Origin: Desulfobulbaceae bacterium | GTDB taxonomy: Bacteria; Desulfobacterota; Desulfobulbia; Desulfobulbales; Desulfocapsaceae | Length of the DNA: 64,000 bases | Assembly: GCA_024640625.1 (NCBI GenBank) | Contig: JAHEER010000010.1 | Coordinates: 1 to 64,000 of the forward strand | Reading direction: 5' to 3' | Shown: positions 41,722 to 50,400 of the stretch, in pieces | How the letters are laid out: each line of letters begins with the position of its first letter | Position numbering within the stretch: the first letter of the stretch is position 1 | Program-made: the position numbers and the translations under genes | The notes under the pieces: generated by a model | The model's input: only the letters and a program-made list of their open reading frames with translations | Told to the model about the DNA's origin: nothing | The model's database searches: none

Positions 41722-43616
41722 GGTATATAGGTAATCCTTATTCTGATCAGCAGATTATCTGCGAAATTCTGCTGTACTTTTCTTTTGAATTCATTCAAAT
41801 CCTTGCGGTCCAGCGGCTCTCTTGCATATAGATCAACCATCAGAATTTTTCTGTCCTGGTAGGTAATAATTTTTGCGTCGTTGACGATCAGGTATTTGTT
41901 GTTGACCAGAAAGCGTTCCTGTTTCCAGCTTTTTTCAAAATTTGCCTGGTTGGTAATTCCCCAGAAAGAGAGAGTCAGGGGAATGCTTATAAACAAGAGC
42001 GAGCCCAGCACAACTGAGAGCGCTCGCTTATCCCGCACCGCTGGCGAATAGCCGAGCACCCTGAAGGTGACAATCGCGGCCAGCACGATGCCGATGAGGT
42101 TGGTCGCAAAAAGAAGAAAGGCGTTAATGAAAAAGACGAGGTCGAATCTTCCCAGGCCTATGCCGGCAACCGCGAGCGGTGGTACCAACGCGACAGCAAT
42201 CGCCACCCCGGCCAAACTCTGAAGGATTTCCTTGTAGGATTTGGTATAGGCACCGGCAACTCCAGCCACAATGGCGACAACCAGATCGAGAATCGAGGGA
42301 CTGAGCCGGCCCTGCATCTCCCCTGTGAGGGGTTGGTACGGCGATAGCACGGCAAGCAAAAAAGCGACGCCAAGAGCAACCAGTATGCCGACAACAACTT
42401 TTTTCAGGGACTGCTTGAGCAGTCGCTGGTCATAGCGCAGCGTGCTCATCGACAACGATATGATTGGCGCCATCAACGGGGCCAGCAGCATGGCTCCGAT
42501 AATCACCGAAGCGCTGTCGAGATAGAGGCCGACCGTGGCCAGCATAGTGCTCAGGACCATCAGCACGATGTATATCGAATCAAGCCGAGCGTCTTCGCGC
42601 AGAGCAATGAACAGGTCTTTGAAGCGCTCTTCGGAGGCGTAGGTGAAAAACGGTACGCGCTTATGTCGGGCTTTTATGAGTTCTTTGCCTGCGGGCAGGG
42701 AGCTGACGGCTAATTTTTCTTTTCCCGACACCTTTTTTGACTTCGACTCCTTATCGGGGGATCCACGATTCACCTTTACCGCACCAGGATGGACAAGAAC
42801 GTGGGCCGGGGTCGATGTGGACCGCTCACCGTCAATTACGACATCAAGCTGCGGAGAAGGCTCGATGAGCATCTCTGTCGTTTTGATGTAACCGACCGAG
42901 GGCGGCATCCTTTTTGAAGCCGGATCAGAAAAAATCCGCAGCCAGAGGAGCTTGATATAGTCGACGATCGAAAAAGGGGCAATCACCACCGTAGACACCA
43001 TCGAATCCTCAAAAGAACAATCGTCGCCAATCATGCTGGAGGCATAACTCAGTTCCGGGGTCTCCAGTATAACGCAGCCGCAGGCGGCAGTGGAGATTTT
43101 GTTCTGGCTTTTTCCGAGGGTGGAAATGTTGAACGGCAGCAGATAAAGCGAGCTCATCTTTTGCAGGGCATCCACCAGGATCTTGATCTTGCCGGTGGTT
43201 TTCTGGCTGTCAATCAGGGGCACCCAGCCGACGACCCCCTTGAAAAGCAGGATCTGATTGTTGCAGTAGACGATATCGAGCTCTGAGGGGTGAGCGCTCA
43301 AGGCCAAGGAGATCATTTCCATCCTGTCTTTGGGGATAGAGTAGCAGCGCAAGAGCGCCTTTTGCGAATCGAGCGGCAGAAAGCCTACGCTGCAGCCGAA
43401 ATCGATGGCATATTGTAGGATTTCTTTGATGATATTGAGTTCTGCAGCAACAACAACATGGCTGATATCCTTGAGCAGGGAGGCGCTGTTGTCACGCAGC
43501 TCATTGATCGAGACGGGGGAGATAGAACATCCATGAGGATTGGCGAGTATGTCGTCCAGATGTATCTGGCCCGCTTCGGAATAAACAAACAGCGCAGAGT
43601 CGACATACTCGGCCAT
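41718..43616 (-). CDS. Kinase-fold (DAGK/NAD kinase-like) domain fused to DUF389 membrane domain
   Basis: Residues 1 to about 290 resemble the diacylglycerol kinase/NAD kinase-like fold (PLDSQKALLRCYSIPKD, ELDIVYCNNQILLFKGVVGW, VVIDGE and PAHVLVHPGAVKV), though key phosphate-binding residues look weak. From about 330 the TIGR00341/DUF389 membrane domain follows: a basic stretch, then SASVIIGAMLLAPLMAPIISLS, and six or so helices, including DLVVAIVAGVAGAYTKSYKEILQSLAGVAIAVALVPPLAVAGIG. The end is a soluble tail (about 560-632). Function of DUF389 is unknown. The gene is 29 bp from the helical periplasmic protein gene on the same strand. Confidence 0.84.
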   Translation of the reverse strand: MAEYVDSALFVYSEAGQIHLDDILANPHGCSISPVSINELRDNSASLLKDISHVVVAAELNIIKEILQYAIDFGCSVGFLPLDSQKALLRCYSIPKDRMEMISLALSAHPSELDIVYCNNQILLFKGVVGWVPLIDSQKTTGKIKILVDALQKMSSLYLLPFNISTLGKSQNKISTAACGCVILETPELSYASSMIGDDCSFEDSMVSTVVIAPFSIVDYIKLLWLRIFSDPASKRMPPSVGYIKTTEMLIEPSPQLDVVIDGERSTSTPAHVLVHPGAVKVNRGSPDKESKSKKVSGKEKLAVSSLPAGKELIKARHKRVPFFTYASEERFKDLFIALREDARLDSIYIVLMVLSTMLATVGLYLDSASVIIGAMLLAPLMAPIISLSMSTLRYDQRLLKQSLKKVVVGILVALGVAFLLAVLSPYQPLTGEMQGRLSPSILDLVVAIVAGVAGAYTKSYKEILQSLAGVAIAVALVPPLAVAGIGLGRFDLVFFINAFLLFATNLIGIVLAAIVTFRVLGYSPAVRDKRALSVVLGSLLFISIPLTLSFWGITNQANFEKSWKQERFLVNNKYLIVNDAKIITYQDRKILMVDLYAREPLDRKDLNEFKRKVQQNFADNLLIRIRITYIP

Positions 43617-43645
43617 GGTATTCTATGGAGTTGGTATGTCCACTA

Positions 43646-44317
43646 TTAAACGGTTGACAAAGCCTTTTTAATATCTTCTTTCTGGTCCTCGTTGTATTTT
43701 TCGAGTTTTTCTAGTTGCTCATCATCCAGGGTTTCCTGGACCTTGTCGTAAAGATCTTTGGTCAGCTTTTCGAAATCCTGCTTAAATTTATTCCAGTCCT
43801 TGGATCCTTCTTTGGCCAGTTCCTGGATCTTGTCAGCTAACTGATTAAAACTGTCCTCGATTACCGGCTTGAGCTTCTGGGCCTGCTCTTCAGTGAGGAC
43901 GAGCAACTCGTTGAGGTCGGCGATCATTTTTCCTTTTGCTTTGTCAATGGCCTCCTTGTCGACCTTGGCGAGTTCCTCCCTGAGTTTCATTGCTTCCTCG
44001 CTGGACAGGACGTCCTTTACTTTCTGCTCGGCATCTCTGGACATCGAATCGAATTTCTTGGTCAGCTTTTCAAGCTCGGCATAGCCTTTGTCTACCGATT
44101 CCTTCAACCCTTCCGACATCTCTTTTGATTTCTCTTCGATAACCGGTTTGAGCTGCTCCCATTTTTCCCGGGTCAGATCCATCTTTCTTTCCATTTCAGA
44201 GATTATTTTCTCCGAATTAAACTCCTCGGACTCGGCGCCCTGGGACGCAACCGCAAAGAGCCCCGAGGCCAGGAAAATTGCAATCGGGAGAATAAAAACT
44301 GTGGGTAACCTTCTCAT
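43646..44317 (-). CDS. Exported helical protein with two LTxxQ-like repeats
   Basis: The 223-residue protein starts at ATG 44317 with GGAGG seven bases upstream (a longer frame to 44449 lacks likeness). It has a signal peptide (RRLPTVFILPIAIFLASGLFAVASQGAES). The rest is highly charged helix with two copies of a motif: LTREKWEQLKPVIEEKSKEM and LTEEQAQKLKPVIEDSFNQL, about 100 residues apart. This resembles the LTxxQ motif of Spy/CpxP-type periplasmic chaperones. It probably works in the periplasm as a chaperone or stress protein, an inference from the motif. It lies just upstream of the DUF389-LivK pair on the same strand, suggesting a joint operon. Confidence 0.78.
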   Translation of the reverse strand: MRRLPTVFILPIAIFLASGLFAVASQGAESEEFNSEKIISEMERKMDLTREKWEQLKPVIEEKSKEMSEGLKESVDKGYAELEKLTKKFDSMSRDAEQKVKDVLSSEEAMKLREELAKVDKEAIDKAKGKMIADLNELLVLTEEQAQKLKPVIEDSFNQLADKIQELAKEGSKDWNKFKQDFEKLTKDLYDKVQETLDDEQLEKLEKYNEDQKEDIKKALSTV

Positions 44318-44579
44318 GGTGCACGCCTCCTTTGCGCGAATGTATTGCAACATATGAATGATTAGGATAGGTTGTGACTCCGTTGTCCGGCTAATTTTAG
44401 ATATAGTGCTGAACCTGCAGGAAAGCAACAGCTCGAAACAATAATGCACTGAAACCGCGACAATTGAGGACTGTCAGTACCCGGTCCACAGATAACCCAA
44501 GTCGAGAAGCCGGGATGGGCTGAGCAGTAGAATGGGTACACTAGCCTTCTAGGCCTTAAACCTGCGGCACCCCATAGCC

Positions 44580-45215
44580 ATGTCACTTGCCCTGTTCACC
44601 ATTTTCGGATCATCCTTCGTCATCGCCCTGTCAGGCGCTTTGATGCCCGGTCCGGTGCTTACGGTGACAGTCAGCGAAAGTGCCCGCCGGGGGGCAAAGG
44701 CGGGACCGCTGATGATTTTCGGTCACGGCATACTGGAGCTGGCACTGGTGCTGGCCCTGCTGGGGGGACTGGCGCCATTCTTTTCCAGAGACGAGGTATT
44801 CGTTGTCGTTTCTCTGGTGGGAGGGGCAATACTGCTGTGGATGGCCTGTATGATGTTCAAGGAACTCCCGGAGCTGAAACTGAAATTTGATCATGATGAT
44901 CAGAGACCCCGCAGTCTGGTGCTCTCCGGCATACTGCTCAGCCTGGCCAATCCCTATTGGCTTATCTGGTGGGCGACCATCGGCATCGGCTACATCATGT
45001 ATTCGGTCAAATTCGGCGTCCCGGGTATTATCGCCTTTTTCACCGGCCACATCCTGGCCGATCTGGCCTGGTACAGCCTTATTTCCTTCGGTGTCGCCAA
45101 GGGTCGGAACTTTTTTACCGACACCTTCTATCGCAGACTTATAGGCGCCTGTGCATCTTTTCTGTTCGTCTTCTCGGGCTATTTTTTTTACAGCGGCCTG
45201 GAAAAAATCCTCTGA
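44580..45215 (+). CDS. LysE/RhtB-family amino acid exporter
   Basis: The 211-residue inner-membrane protein has six hydrophobic segments and the family motif GALMPGPVLTVTVSESARRGAKAGPLMIFGHGILELALV (residues about 18-57), with a typical NPYWLIWWATIG in the middle. LysE-type proteins export amino acids or related metabolites with the proton motive force. The substrate is unknown. It is divergent from the helical periplasmic protein. Confidence 0.9.
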   Translation: MSLALFTIFGSSFVIALSGALMPGPVLTVTVSESARRGAKAGPLMIFGHGILELALVLALLGGLAPFFSRDEVFVVVSLVGGAILLWMACMMFKELPELKLKFDHDDQRPRSLVLSGILLSLANPYWLIWWATIGIGYIMYSVKFGVPGIIAFFTGHILADLAWYSLISFGVAKGRNFFTDTFYRRLIGACASFLFVFSGYFFYSGLEKIL

Positions 45216-45322
45216 TCAATCACCGCCGAAGGCCACGTCCCTTCCTGCAAATCGGTGAAGAATGATAGACGCTGTAGGTCGAAGCAGGCGGATATAATTA
45301 TAACAAAAGAAGAAGAAAACCA

Positions 45323-45346
45323 TCGATCAGCCGGCGGACTGATCGA
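45323..45346 (-). terminator. Intrinsic terminator of the MoxR-VWA operon
   Basis: TCGATCAG and CTGATCGA form a perfect 8-bp stem around CCGGCGGA. On the minus strand the stem is followed by TGGTTTTCTTCTTCTTTTGTT, a T-rich tract, and it lies 19 bp past the stop of the VWA gene. Confidence 0.7.
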
Positions 45347-45364
45347 CTGAAGCGAATATGAATC

Positions 45365-47641
45365 CTAGCCGGTCAACTGCCGGTACATATCGATCATTCT
45401 CATCGGCAGCTTATCTATTTCATCGATGAAAATGTAATTTCCCCTGCCAAACATCTGCGGCAGGTAGTCGTGCGCCTCGCGGTCAACGGTGATGCAGAAG
45501 GTGTGGATACCAGTTCCCCGGGCTTCCATCAGGGCTTTTCTGGTATCCTCGATAGCGTAGTCGCCTTTATAGTCGTCGTAATCTTCGGGTTTGCCGTCGG
45601 TGATGGTCACCAACAGCCTGGTGCGGGCTTCATACTGCCTGAGCTTATCCGACGCATAGCGCAGGGCCGGTCCCATCCTGGTGTATTCGCGCGGCAGAAT
45701 CGAGTTTAGGCGCTGATGTATTTTTCGGTTGTACGGCTCTTCAATATCCTTAACTCTGTAAACATCGCAGCGGGAGCGGCGCATGCCTGAAAAACCGAGG
45801 ATGCCATAAGGGTCACCGGCCACATCCATAACTTCGCAGAGCAGCACCAGCGCTTCTTTAATAACTGTCCCCACCCAGCCCTCGGTGGAATTGGACATGT
45901 CGACAAGGAAAATGGTGGCGATGTCCCGTTCGTTGCGCTGCAGCCTGACAAACAGCTTGCTTGATGGGCTGATGCCTGCCCGCTGATCTCCCCTGGCCTC
46001 GACTATGGCGTCCAGGTCGATATCGTCACCCTCACGCTGTCGCCTGACGAAATGTTCGCTGGTCTTCATGAACTCGAACTGGCGGCGTAGCTTGAGCAAG
46101 AGTCCCCTGTGTTTTTCAAGAGTCGTGTCGACGAAAGTGGAGTGCAGAAGCGGCATTTCTCTCTCCATAATCCGGCACCAGTTTTTGCGATAGCCGTTTC
46201 GCCGGTAATCCCATTCATCCAGGAGAATGCCTTCCTGGCCACCGAGTTCCTCCCCCTGACCATCGGCAGACGATTCGCGTCGAGTCAGCCCAGCCCCCGA
46301 TACTCCCGCTGCAGCGGAAAAATAGCTAGGCGGCATATGGCCCAGATCCTCCTTGATCTGGTTGATTAATTGCACCAGTTCTTCCGGCAGGTCGATTTCG
46401 GGATTGTCCAGAATCTGCTGCGCTTGTGGTGCTGAATAGTCTGCTTTGCTCTCGGTGATCACCGCCATGGCCTGATCTGCTTCATCCTGCGTCCCTTGGG
46501 CACCAGGCTGAGGAGGTGAAGTCCCGTTCTTATCCCTGAGCGCCTGCAGGTGCAGGATAAATGTTTCTTTCATAACCGCTCGTTTCTTTTCGATTTCGGC
46601 AGATGCCTTGGTGAAATCATGTCGGCCGAGCAGTTCAAGGAGCGGGGGCCGCTCGTATGATTTTTCAGCAGCTGCAAAGATCCGGTACAGCTCCTGCAGT
46701 TTTGCGACCGAATCCGCCCATGCAGCGGACAAAAGGCTTGGCAAGGCCGGGTCTTGAGTAATCCAAGAGGGGAATTTCTGGTCAAAGAGGATGCTGTATC
46801 CCAGCTCGGTGAGCTGCGCTTCTAAACTGTCTTGGTCCGCTGCAGGAAGCGCCCTTTCCAGATCGACATTCAGCTTGCCGAACTCGTGAGCCAGCCCGGG
46901 CAGATCCGCTCGCAACCAGCGCATCACCCGGCCCGTCTCGAGCAGGAAAAAAATGTCAGCGGCCAGTTCAGGGTGGGGAAACCCGGCCAGAAAATCAGCA
47001 ATAGGGCTCTTCACCTCCGAGACTTCAGTTCCAGGATGTACAATCTGATTACCACGTATCTCACTTTCTGGAAGGATTTTGAAGGTGCCGAGCAGATCGA
47101 ATCCCCAGTGCAGGGTCAACAGGAACTTGTAGAGCAATTGATTCTTCTGGTAGCTGTTGAGCAGAGAGATAGAGACCGGCACAAAATAAGTTGTGGTACT
47201 CGTATGGGGAGACGCATCCAGATCGATATCAAAGTCTTCTCCCGAGATCCCCCTGAGGTAGAAGAGCAAACGTTTACGCACATCCTCGAAGCGAACCAGG
47301 TTTCTTTTTCTCAGGGGAGCAAGAAATACCTGACCGGCATCAACGATCACTCCCCTGGCACTGGCCAGTCCCCGCTGTTCGTAGCGGCGCAGTATGGCCC
47401 GTACCCACTTGGGAACGAGATCGGCAGGGATAGTTTCAATCACGCGGCTGCCGTCTTCGAGAAAAGACAGACAAAGGCTGTTGCTTACCGGCCAGATCAC
47501 CGGTATTTGCGAAATGAGCAGCTCTCTTGCGGAGGCAGGCAATTCAGCAATTTCTTCGACGATACCATCAACTTCCCACTCGTTGGGAAGTGATGGAGAG
47601 ACAAGCTCATAGAATCGATCTTTCAGGGCCTCTTTGTTCAT
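45365..47641 (-). CDS. VWA-domain protein of the NorD/CbbO type
   Basis: The 758-residue protein (ATG 47641; a TTG four codons upstream is possible) has a long helical N-terminus, an acidic/Ser-rich middle, and a C-terminal von Willebrand factor A domain with an intact metal site: IFLVDMSNSTEGW (DxSxS), the Thr in YTRMGPALRYA, and ITDGKPEDYDDY. The layout and the upstream AAA ATPase match NorQD/CbbQO pairs, which insert or remodel metal centres or ligands in a client enzyme. No NO reductase or RuBisCO gene is near, so the client is unknown. Confidence 0.87.
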   Translation of the reverse strand: MNKEALKDRFYELVSPSLPNEWEVDGIVEEIAELPASARELLISQIPVIWPVSNSLCLSFLEDGSRVIETIPADLVPKWVRAILRRYEQRGLASARGVIVDAGQVFLAPLRKRNLVRFEDVRKRLLFYLRGISGEDFDIDLDASPHTSTTTYFVPVSISLLNSYQKNQLLYKFLLTLHWGFDLLGTFKILPESEIRGNQIVHPGTEVSEVKSPIADFLAGFPHPELAADIFFLLETGRVMRWLRADLPGLAHEFGKLNVDLERALPAADQDSLEAQLTELGYSILFDQKFPSWITQDPALPSLLSAAWADSVAKLQELYRIFAAAEKSYERPPLLELLGRHDFTKASAEIEKKRAVMKETFILHLQALRDKNGTSPPQPGAQGTQDEADQAMAVITESKADYSAPQAQQILDNPEIDLPEELVQLINQIKEDLGHMPPSYFSAAAGVSGAGLTRRESSADGQGEELGGQEGILLDEWDYRRNGYRKNWCRIMEREMPLLHSTFVDTTLEKHRGLLLKLRRQFEFMKTSEHFVRRQREGDDIDLDAIVEARGDQRAGISPSSKLFVRLQRNERDIATIFLVDMSNSTEGWVGTVIKEALVLLCEVMDVAGDPYGILGFSGMRRSRCDVYRVKDIEEPYNRKIHQRLNSILPREYTRMGPALRYASDKLRQYEARTRLLVTITDGKPEDYDDYKGDYAIEDTRKALMEARGTGIHTFCITVDREAHDYLPQMFGRGNYIFIDEIDKLPMRMIDMYRQLTG

Positions 47642-47708
47642 CGTCGGAATCAATGGTGTCTAAAACTATTCAACAGACGCTCTCAGAGGAAATATACGAT
47701 CAGTTCGA

Positions 47709-48521
47709 CTAGAACACCGCATCAACCATTTCAACTAGGGAACCAAGCAGATCGGGATCATCGGTCAAACTCTCGACCACCCCGACCATGCAGGCGATGC
47801 GAGCACCGATGCCTGAATTGATCAGCAAGCCGGCGTTGATAAGCAGTCGTGTCGAGGCGCCTTCGGGTAAACCGGATTCACGCAGTCCCCTGCTCATGGT
47901 GCCCAGCCGAACCAGTCGTCTGGCCAGCTCCATGTCGATCCCCGCCTCTGCCGCCACGATCTTCGTTTCCAGATCTTGCTCAGGGTAGGCAAAGGAGAGT
48001 GAGACAAAGCGCTGCCGGGTCGAGGTTTTGAGATCTTTCAGGACGCTTTGATAACCGGGATTATAGGAGACGCCGAGCATGAACTGTTCTGGGGCGATAA
48101 GCAGCTGGCCCAGCTTGTCGATCGGCAGTTCCCGGCGATCGTCGGCAAGGGGGTGAATCACCACCGTGGTATCTTTTCTGGCCTCCACGATCTCATCGAG
48201 GTAACAGATCCCTCCAGCGCGCACGGCGCGGGTCAGAGGACCGTCAACCCAGATTGTCTCATCCCCTTTGACCAGATACCTGCCTACCAGATCAGAGGTA
48301 GATAGATCATCATGACAGGAGACGGTGATCAGCGGACGACCCAACTTCCAGGCCAGGTACTGCATGAAACGAGTCTTGCCGCAGCCGGTCGGGCCTTTCA
48401 AAAGCAAGGGCAATTTTCGTTCATAGGTTGCCACTGCTATTTCTATTTCATCGCCGACCGGCAGATAAAATGGTTCTTCGGTAATCAGGTGTTCTTCAAG
48501 TGAGGATTGCATAAGCGTCAT
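47709..48521 (-). CDS. MoxR-family AAA ATPase (CbbQ/NirQ/NorQ type)
   Basis: ATG 48521 is chosen because AAAGGA lies six bases upstream. The 270-residue protein has Walker A KGPTGCGKTRF (near residue 42), Walker B AGGICYLDEI, sensor-1-like GVSYNPGYQSVL and the arginine STRQRFVSLSF. These match CbbQ/NorQ. It forms a ring that works with the VWA protein encoded 67 bp downstream. The motif GVSYNPGYQ is typical of this subgroup as compared with general MoxR. Confidence 0.93.
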   Translation of the reverse strand: MTLMQSSLEEHLITEEPFYLPVGDEIEIAVATYERKLPLLLKGPTGCGKTRFMQYLAWKLGRPLITVSCHDDLSTSDLVGRYLVKGDETIWVDGPLTRAVRAGGICYLDEIVEARKDTTVVIHPLADDRRELPIDKLGQLLIAPEQFMLGVSYNPGYQSVLKDLKTSTRQRFVSLSFAYPEQDLETKIVAAEAGIDMELARRLVRLGTMSRGLRESGLPEGASTRLLINAGLLINSGIGARIACMVGVVESLTDDPDLLGSLVEMVDAVF

Positions 48522-48883
48522 GAAATATCCTTTTCCCATCTAATTAAGGTTTTGGTTAACCATAAGTGCGTCTTTCCCAAGACGCAAGAATCTTACCCAG
48601 GTGAGAGTAAAGTTGAGGCGCTGATTGCACGGCACCGATTACCGGCCGAATGCACTTACTGATTCAGTCGCTTATTCTGCATTTGCCTGCCAACTGCCCC
48701 TCCTCATGATTAAGAAAAAAATATTTTAAGGACCAAGGGTGAGCGCTGGGTGTTGTCAGTGCATGAATCTCTTGTCTTCATAGAGACACTATGATTATTG
48801 TACTAACCACATTGGCAGACTGGACATCCTGCAGTTGCGGAAGTCTGGGTGATAACTAGCAACTGGACGAGACAGAATTAGAC
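48522..48883. other. 362-bp divergent intergenic region
   Basis: It lies between the AAA ATPase gene and apt. A 22-codon frame from 48791 ending at a TAG contains CSCG, but it has no Shine-Dalgarno sequence and was not called. No clear promoter box or hairpin was identified. Confidence 0.35.
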
Positions 48884-49426
48884 ATGAAAGCACCTACCTT
48901 CGATTTGACTGCCCATATCAGATCCGTACCCGGCTGGCCCGAACCGCACGTGGTGTTCAGAGATATCTGCTCACTTCTGGAGGACAGAAAGGTATTCAAA
49001 CAGGTCATCGACCTTTTTGTGGAGCGGTACCGTGAAATAAAGATCGATGCCGTCGTCGGCATCGACGCCCGAGGCTTCATTATCGGCTCCCCCATAGCAT
49101 ATCTACTCGATGTCGGTTTCATTCCCATACGGAAAAAGGGGAAACTGCCGGGAGATACCATCTCCGAGCCCTACGAACTCGAATATGGTCAGGCGGAGGT
49201 CGAGGTGCAGACCGCATGGCTCAGAGAAGGTCACAATATCGTCCTCGTTGACGACCTCATCGCCACCGGCGGCACCATGGTTGCGGCCTTGAACCTGCTT
49301 AAGCGAATCGGTGTCGATATACAGGAAAGCAGTGCCATAATCGATTTGCCGGATCTGGGCGGCAGTAAGAAAATCGCGGACATGGGGGTCAATGTGCACA
49401 CCTTCTGCGAGTTCGACGGACATTGA
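48884..49426 (+). CDS. apt: Adenine phosphoribosyltransferase
   Basis: The 180-residue enzyme makes AMP from adenine and PRPP. Marks are HVVFRDICSLLEDRKVF at the N-terminus, GIDARGFIIGSPIAYLL, RKKGKLPGDTISEPYELEYG, and the PRPP loop IVLVDDLIATGGTM (about residues 123-136). Length matches the short APRT. It converges with a nucleoside ABC importer operon, so purine salvage functions cluster here. Confidence 0.95.
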   Translation: MKAPTFDLTAHIRSVPGWPEPHVVFRDICSLLEDRKVFKQVIDLFVERYREIKIDAVVGIDARGFIIGSPIAYLLDVGFIPIRKKGKLPGDTISEPYELEYGQAEVEVQTAWLREGHNIVLVDDLIATGGTMVAALNLLKRIGVDIQESSAIIDLPDLGGSKKIADMGVNVHTFCEFDGH

Positions 49427-49473
49427 CGGCAGTGCATGATAATTAGTTGAAATTCCAGGATGTCTGGCTGGTC

Positions 49474-50400
49474 CTACAACTCGCGATAAAAAGGTACCCC
49501 GAGATCTGCTGGAGAAGCCGATTTTCGATGCCTTGAAGAAGCAGAAACAAGTACCAGCACGCCAATGGTCAGCAGATAGGGCAACATTTTCAAGATATAG
49601 GATGGAATCAGATCCATCGAAGTGGCCTGGAAGAAGAATTGCAGAGCTGTCAGTCCGCCAAAAAGCAGCGCCCCAAAAAACGCGAGCAGAGGATTCCAGG
49701 TACAGAATATGATCATGGCAATGGCGATCCACCCCTGTCCCCCCGTCATGGTTTCTTTCCAGCCGGGAGTATAGGAAAGGGAAAGGTAGGTGCCGGCAAG
49801 CCCGGCGAAAAGACCACCGACAAAGACGGAGAGCGCACGCGTTAGTTCCACGTTGACTCCTGCGGCATCGGCTGATCGTGCATCCTCGCCAACCGCCCGC
49901 AACACCAGTCCGGTACGCGTTCTGAACAGGGCAAACCAGACCAGCGGAACCAGCAGATAGGCTGCATACGCAAACGGACTCTGGTTGAAAAACACCTCGC
50001 CAATTACCGGAATATCAGAGAGAAGAGGGATCGGCAGTTGACGGATACGTACTCCCGTCTGCCCGATAAGCGGCCTGCCCAGGAAATTGGCCAGCCCGGT
50101 TCCTAGTATGGTCAGCGCCAATCCGCTCAGCACCTGGTTGGACCTCAGCGCAATAGTGAAAAATGCATGCACCAGCGACAGCAATCCGCCGGCCAAGGTG
50201 CCGGCTGCCACGGCAATCATCGGCGACTGAGTGAAATGGCCGGCGGCAAATCCGGCCAGGGCCCCGACCAGCATCATCCCTTCGATGCCCAGGTTAAGCA
50301 CACCGCTCCGCTCGGTGATAATGCCACCGACCGTAGCCAGCAGAACCGCCACCGAGGATTTGATCGAAATCTGGGTGATAAAGATCAGGTCTTCGATCAT
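49474..50400 (-). CDS. Nucleoside ABC importer permease, second subunit (NupQ/YufQ-like)
   Basis: The 308-residue protein has about eight to ten membrane segments and the BMP-associated permease motif GIITERSGVLNLGIEGMMLVGALAGF (about 25-52), plus VGEDARSADAAGVNV in the coupling region. It pairs with the larger permease encoded upstream (overlap of four bases). The system takes up nucleosides such as guanosine or adenosine in known relatives. It is the last gene of the importer operon. Confidence 0.92.
   Translation of the reverse strand: MIEDLIFITQISIKSSVAVLLATVGGIITERSGVLNLGIEGMMLVGALAGFAAGHFTQSPMIAVAAGTLAGGLLSLVHAFFTIALRSNQVLSGLALTILGTGLANFLGRPLIGQTGVRIRQLPIPLLSDIPVIGEVFFNQSPFAYAAYLLVPLVWFALFRTRTGLVLRAVGEDARSADAAGVNVELTRALSVFVGGLFAGLAGTYLSLSYTPGWKETMTGGQGWIAIAMIIFCTWNPLLAFFGALLFGGLTALQFFFQATSMDLIPSYILKMLPYLLTIGVLVLVSASSRHRKSASPADLGVPFYREL

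Noticed and set aside
46832-47593. 253-codon rightward frame opposite the VWA gene
   Set aside because: It lies wholly within a recognised gene on the other strand and shows no domain.
48791-48859. 22-codon frame containing CSCG upstream of apt
   Set aside because: Too short, no Shine-Dalgarno sequence, and no link to a known leader peptide.
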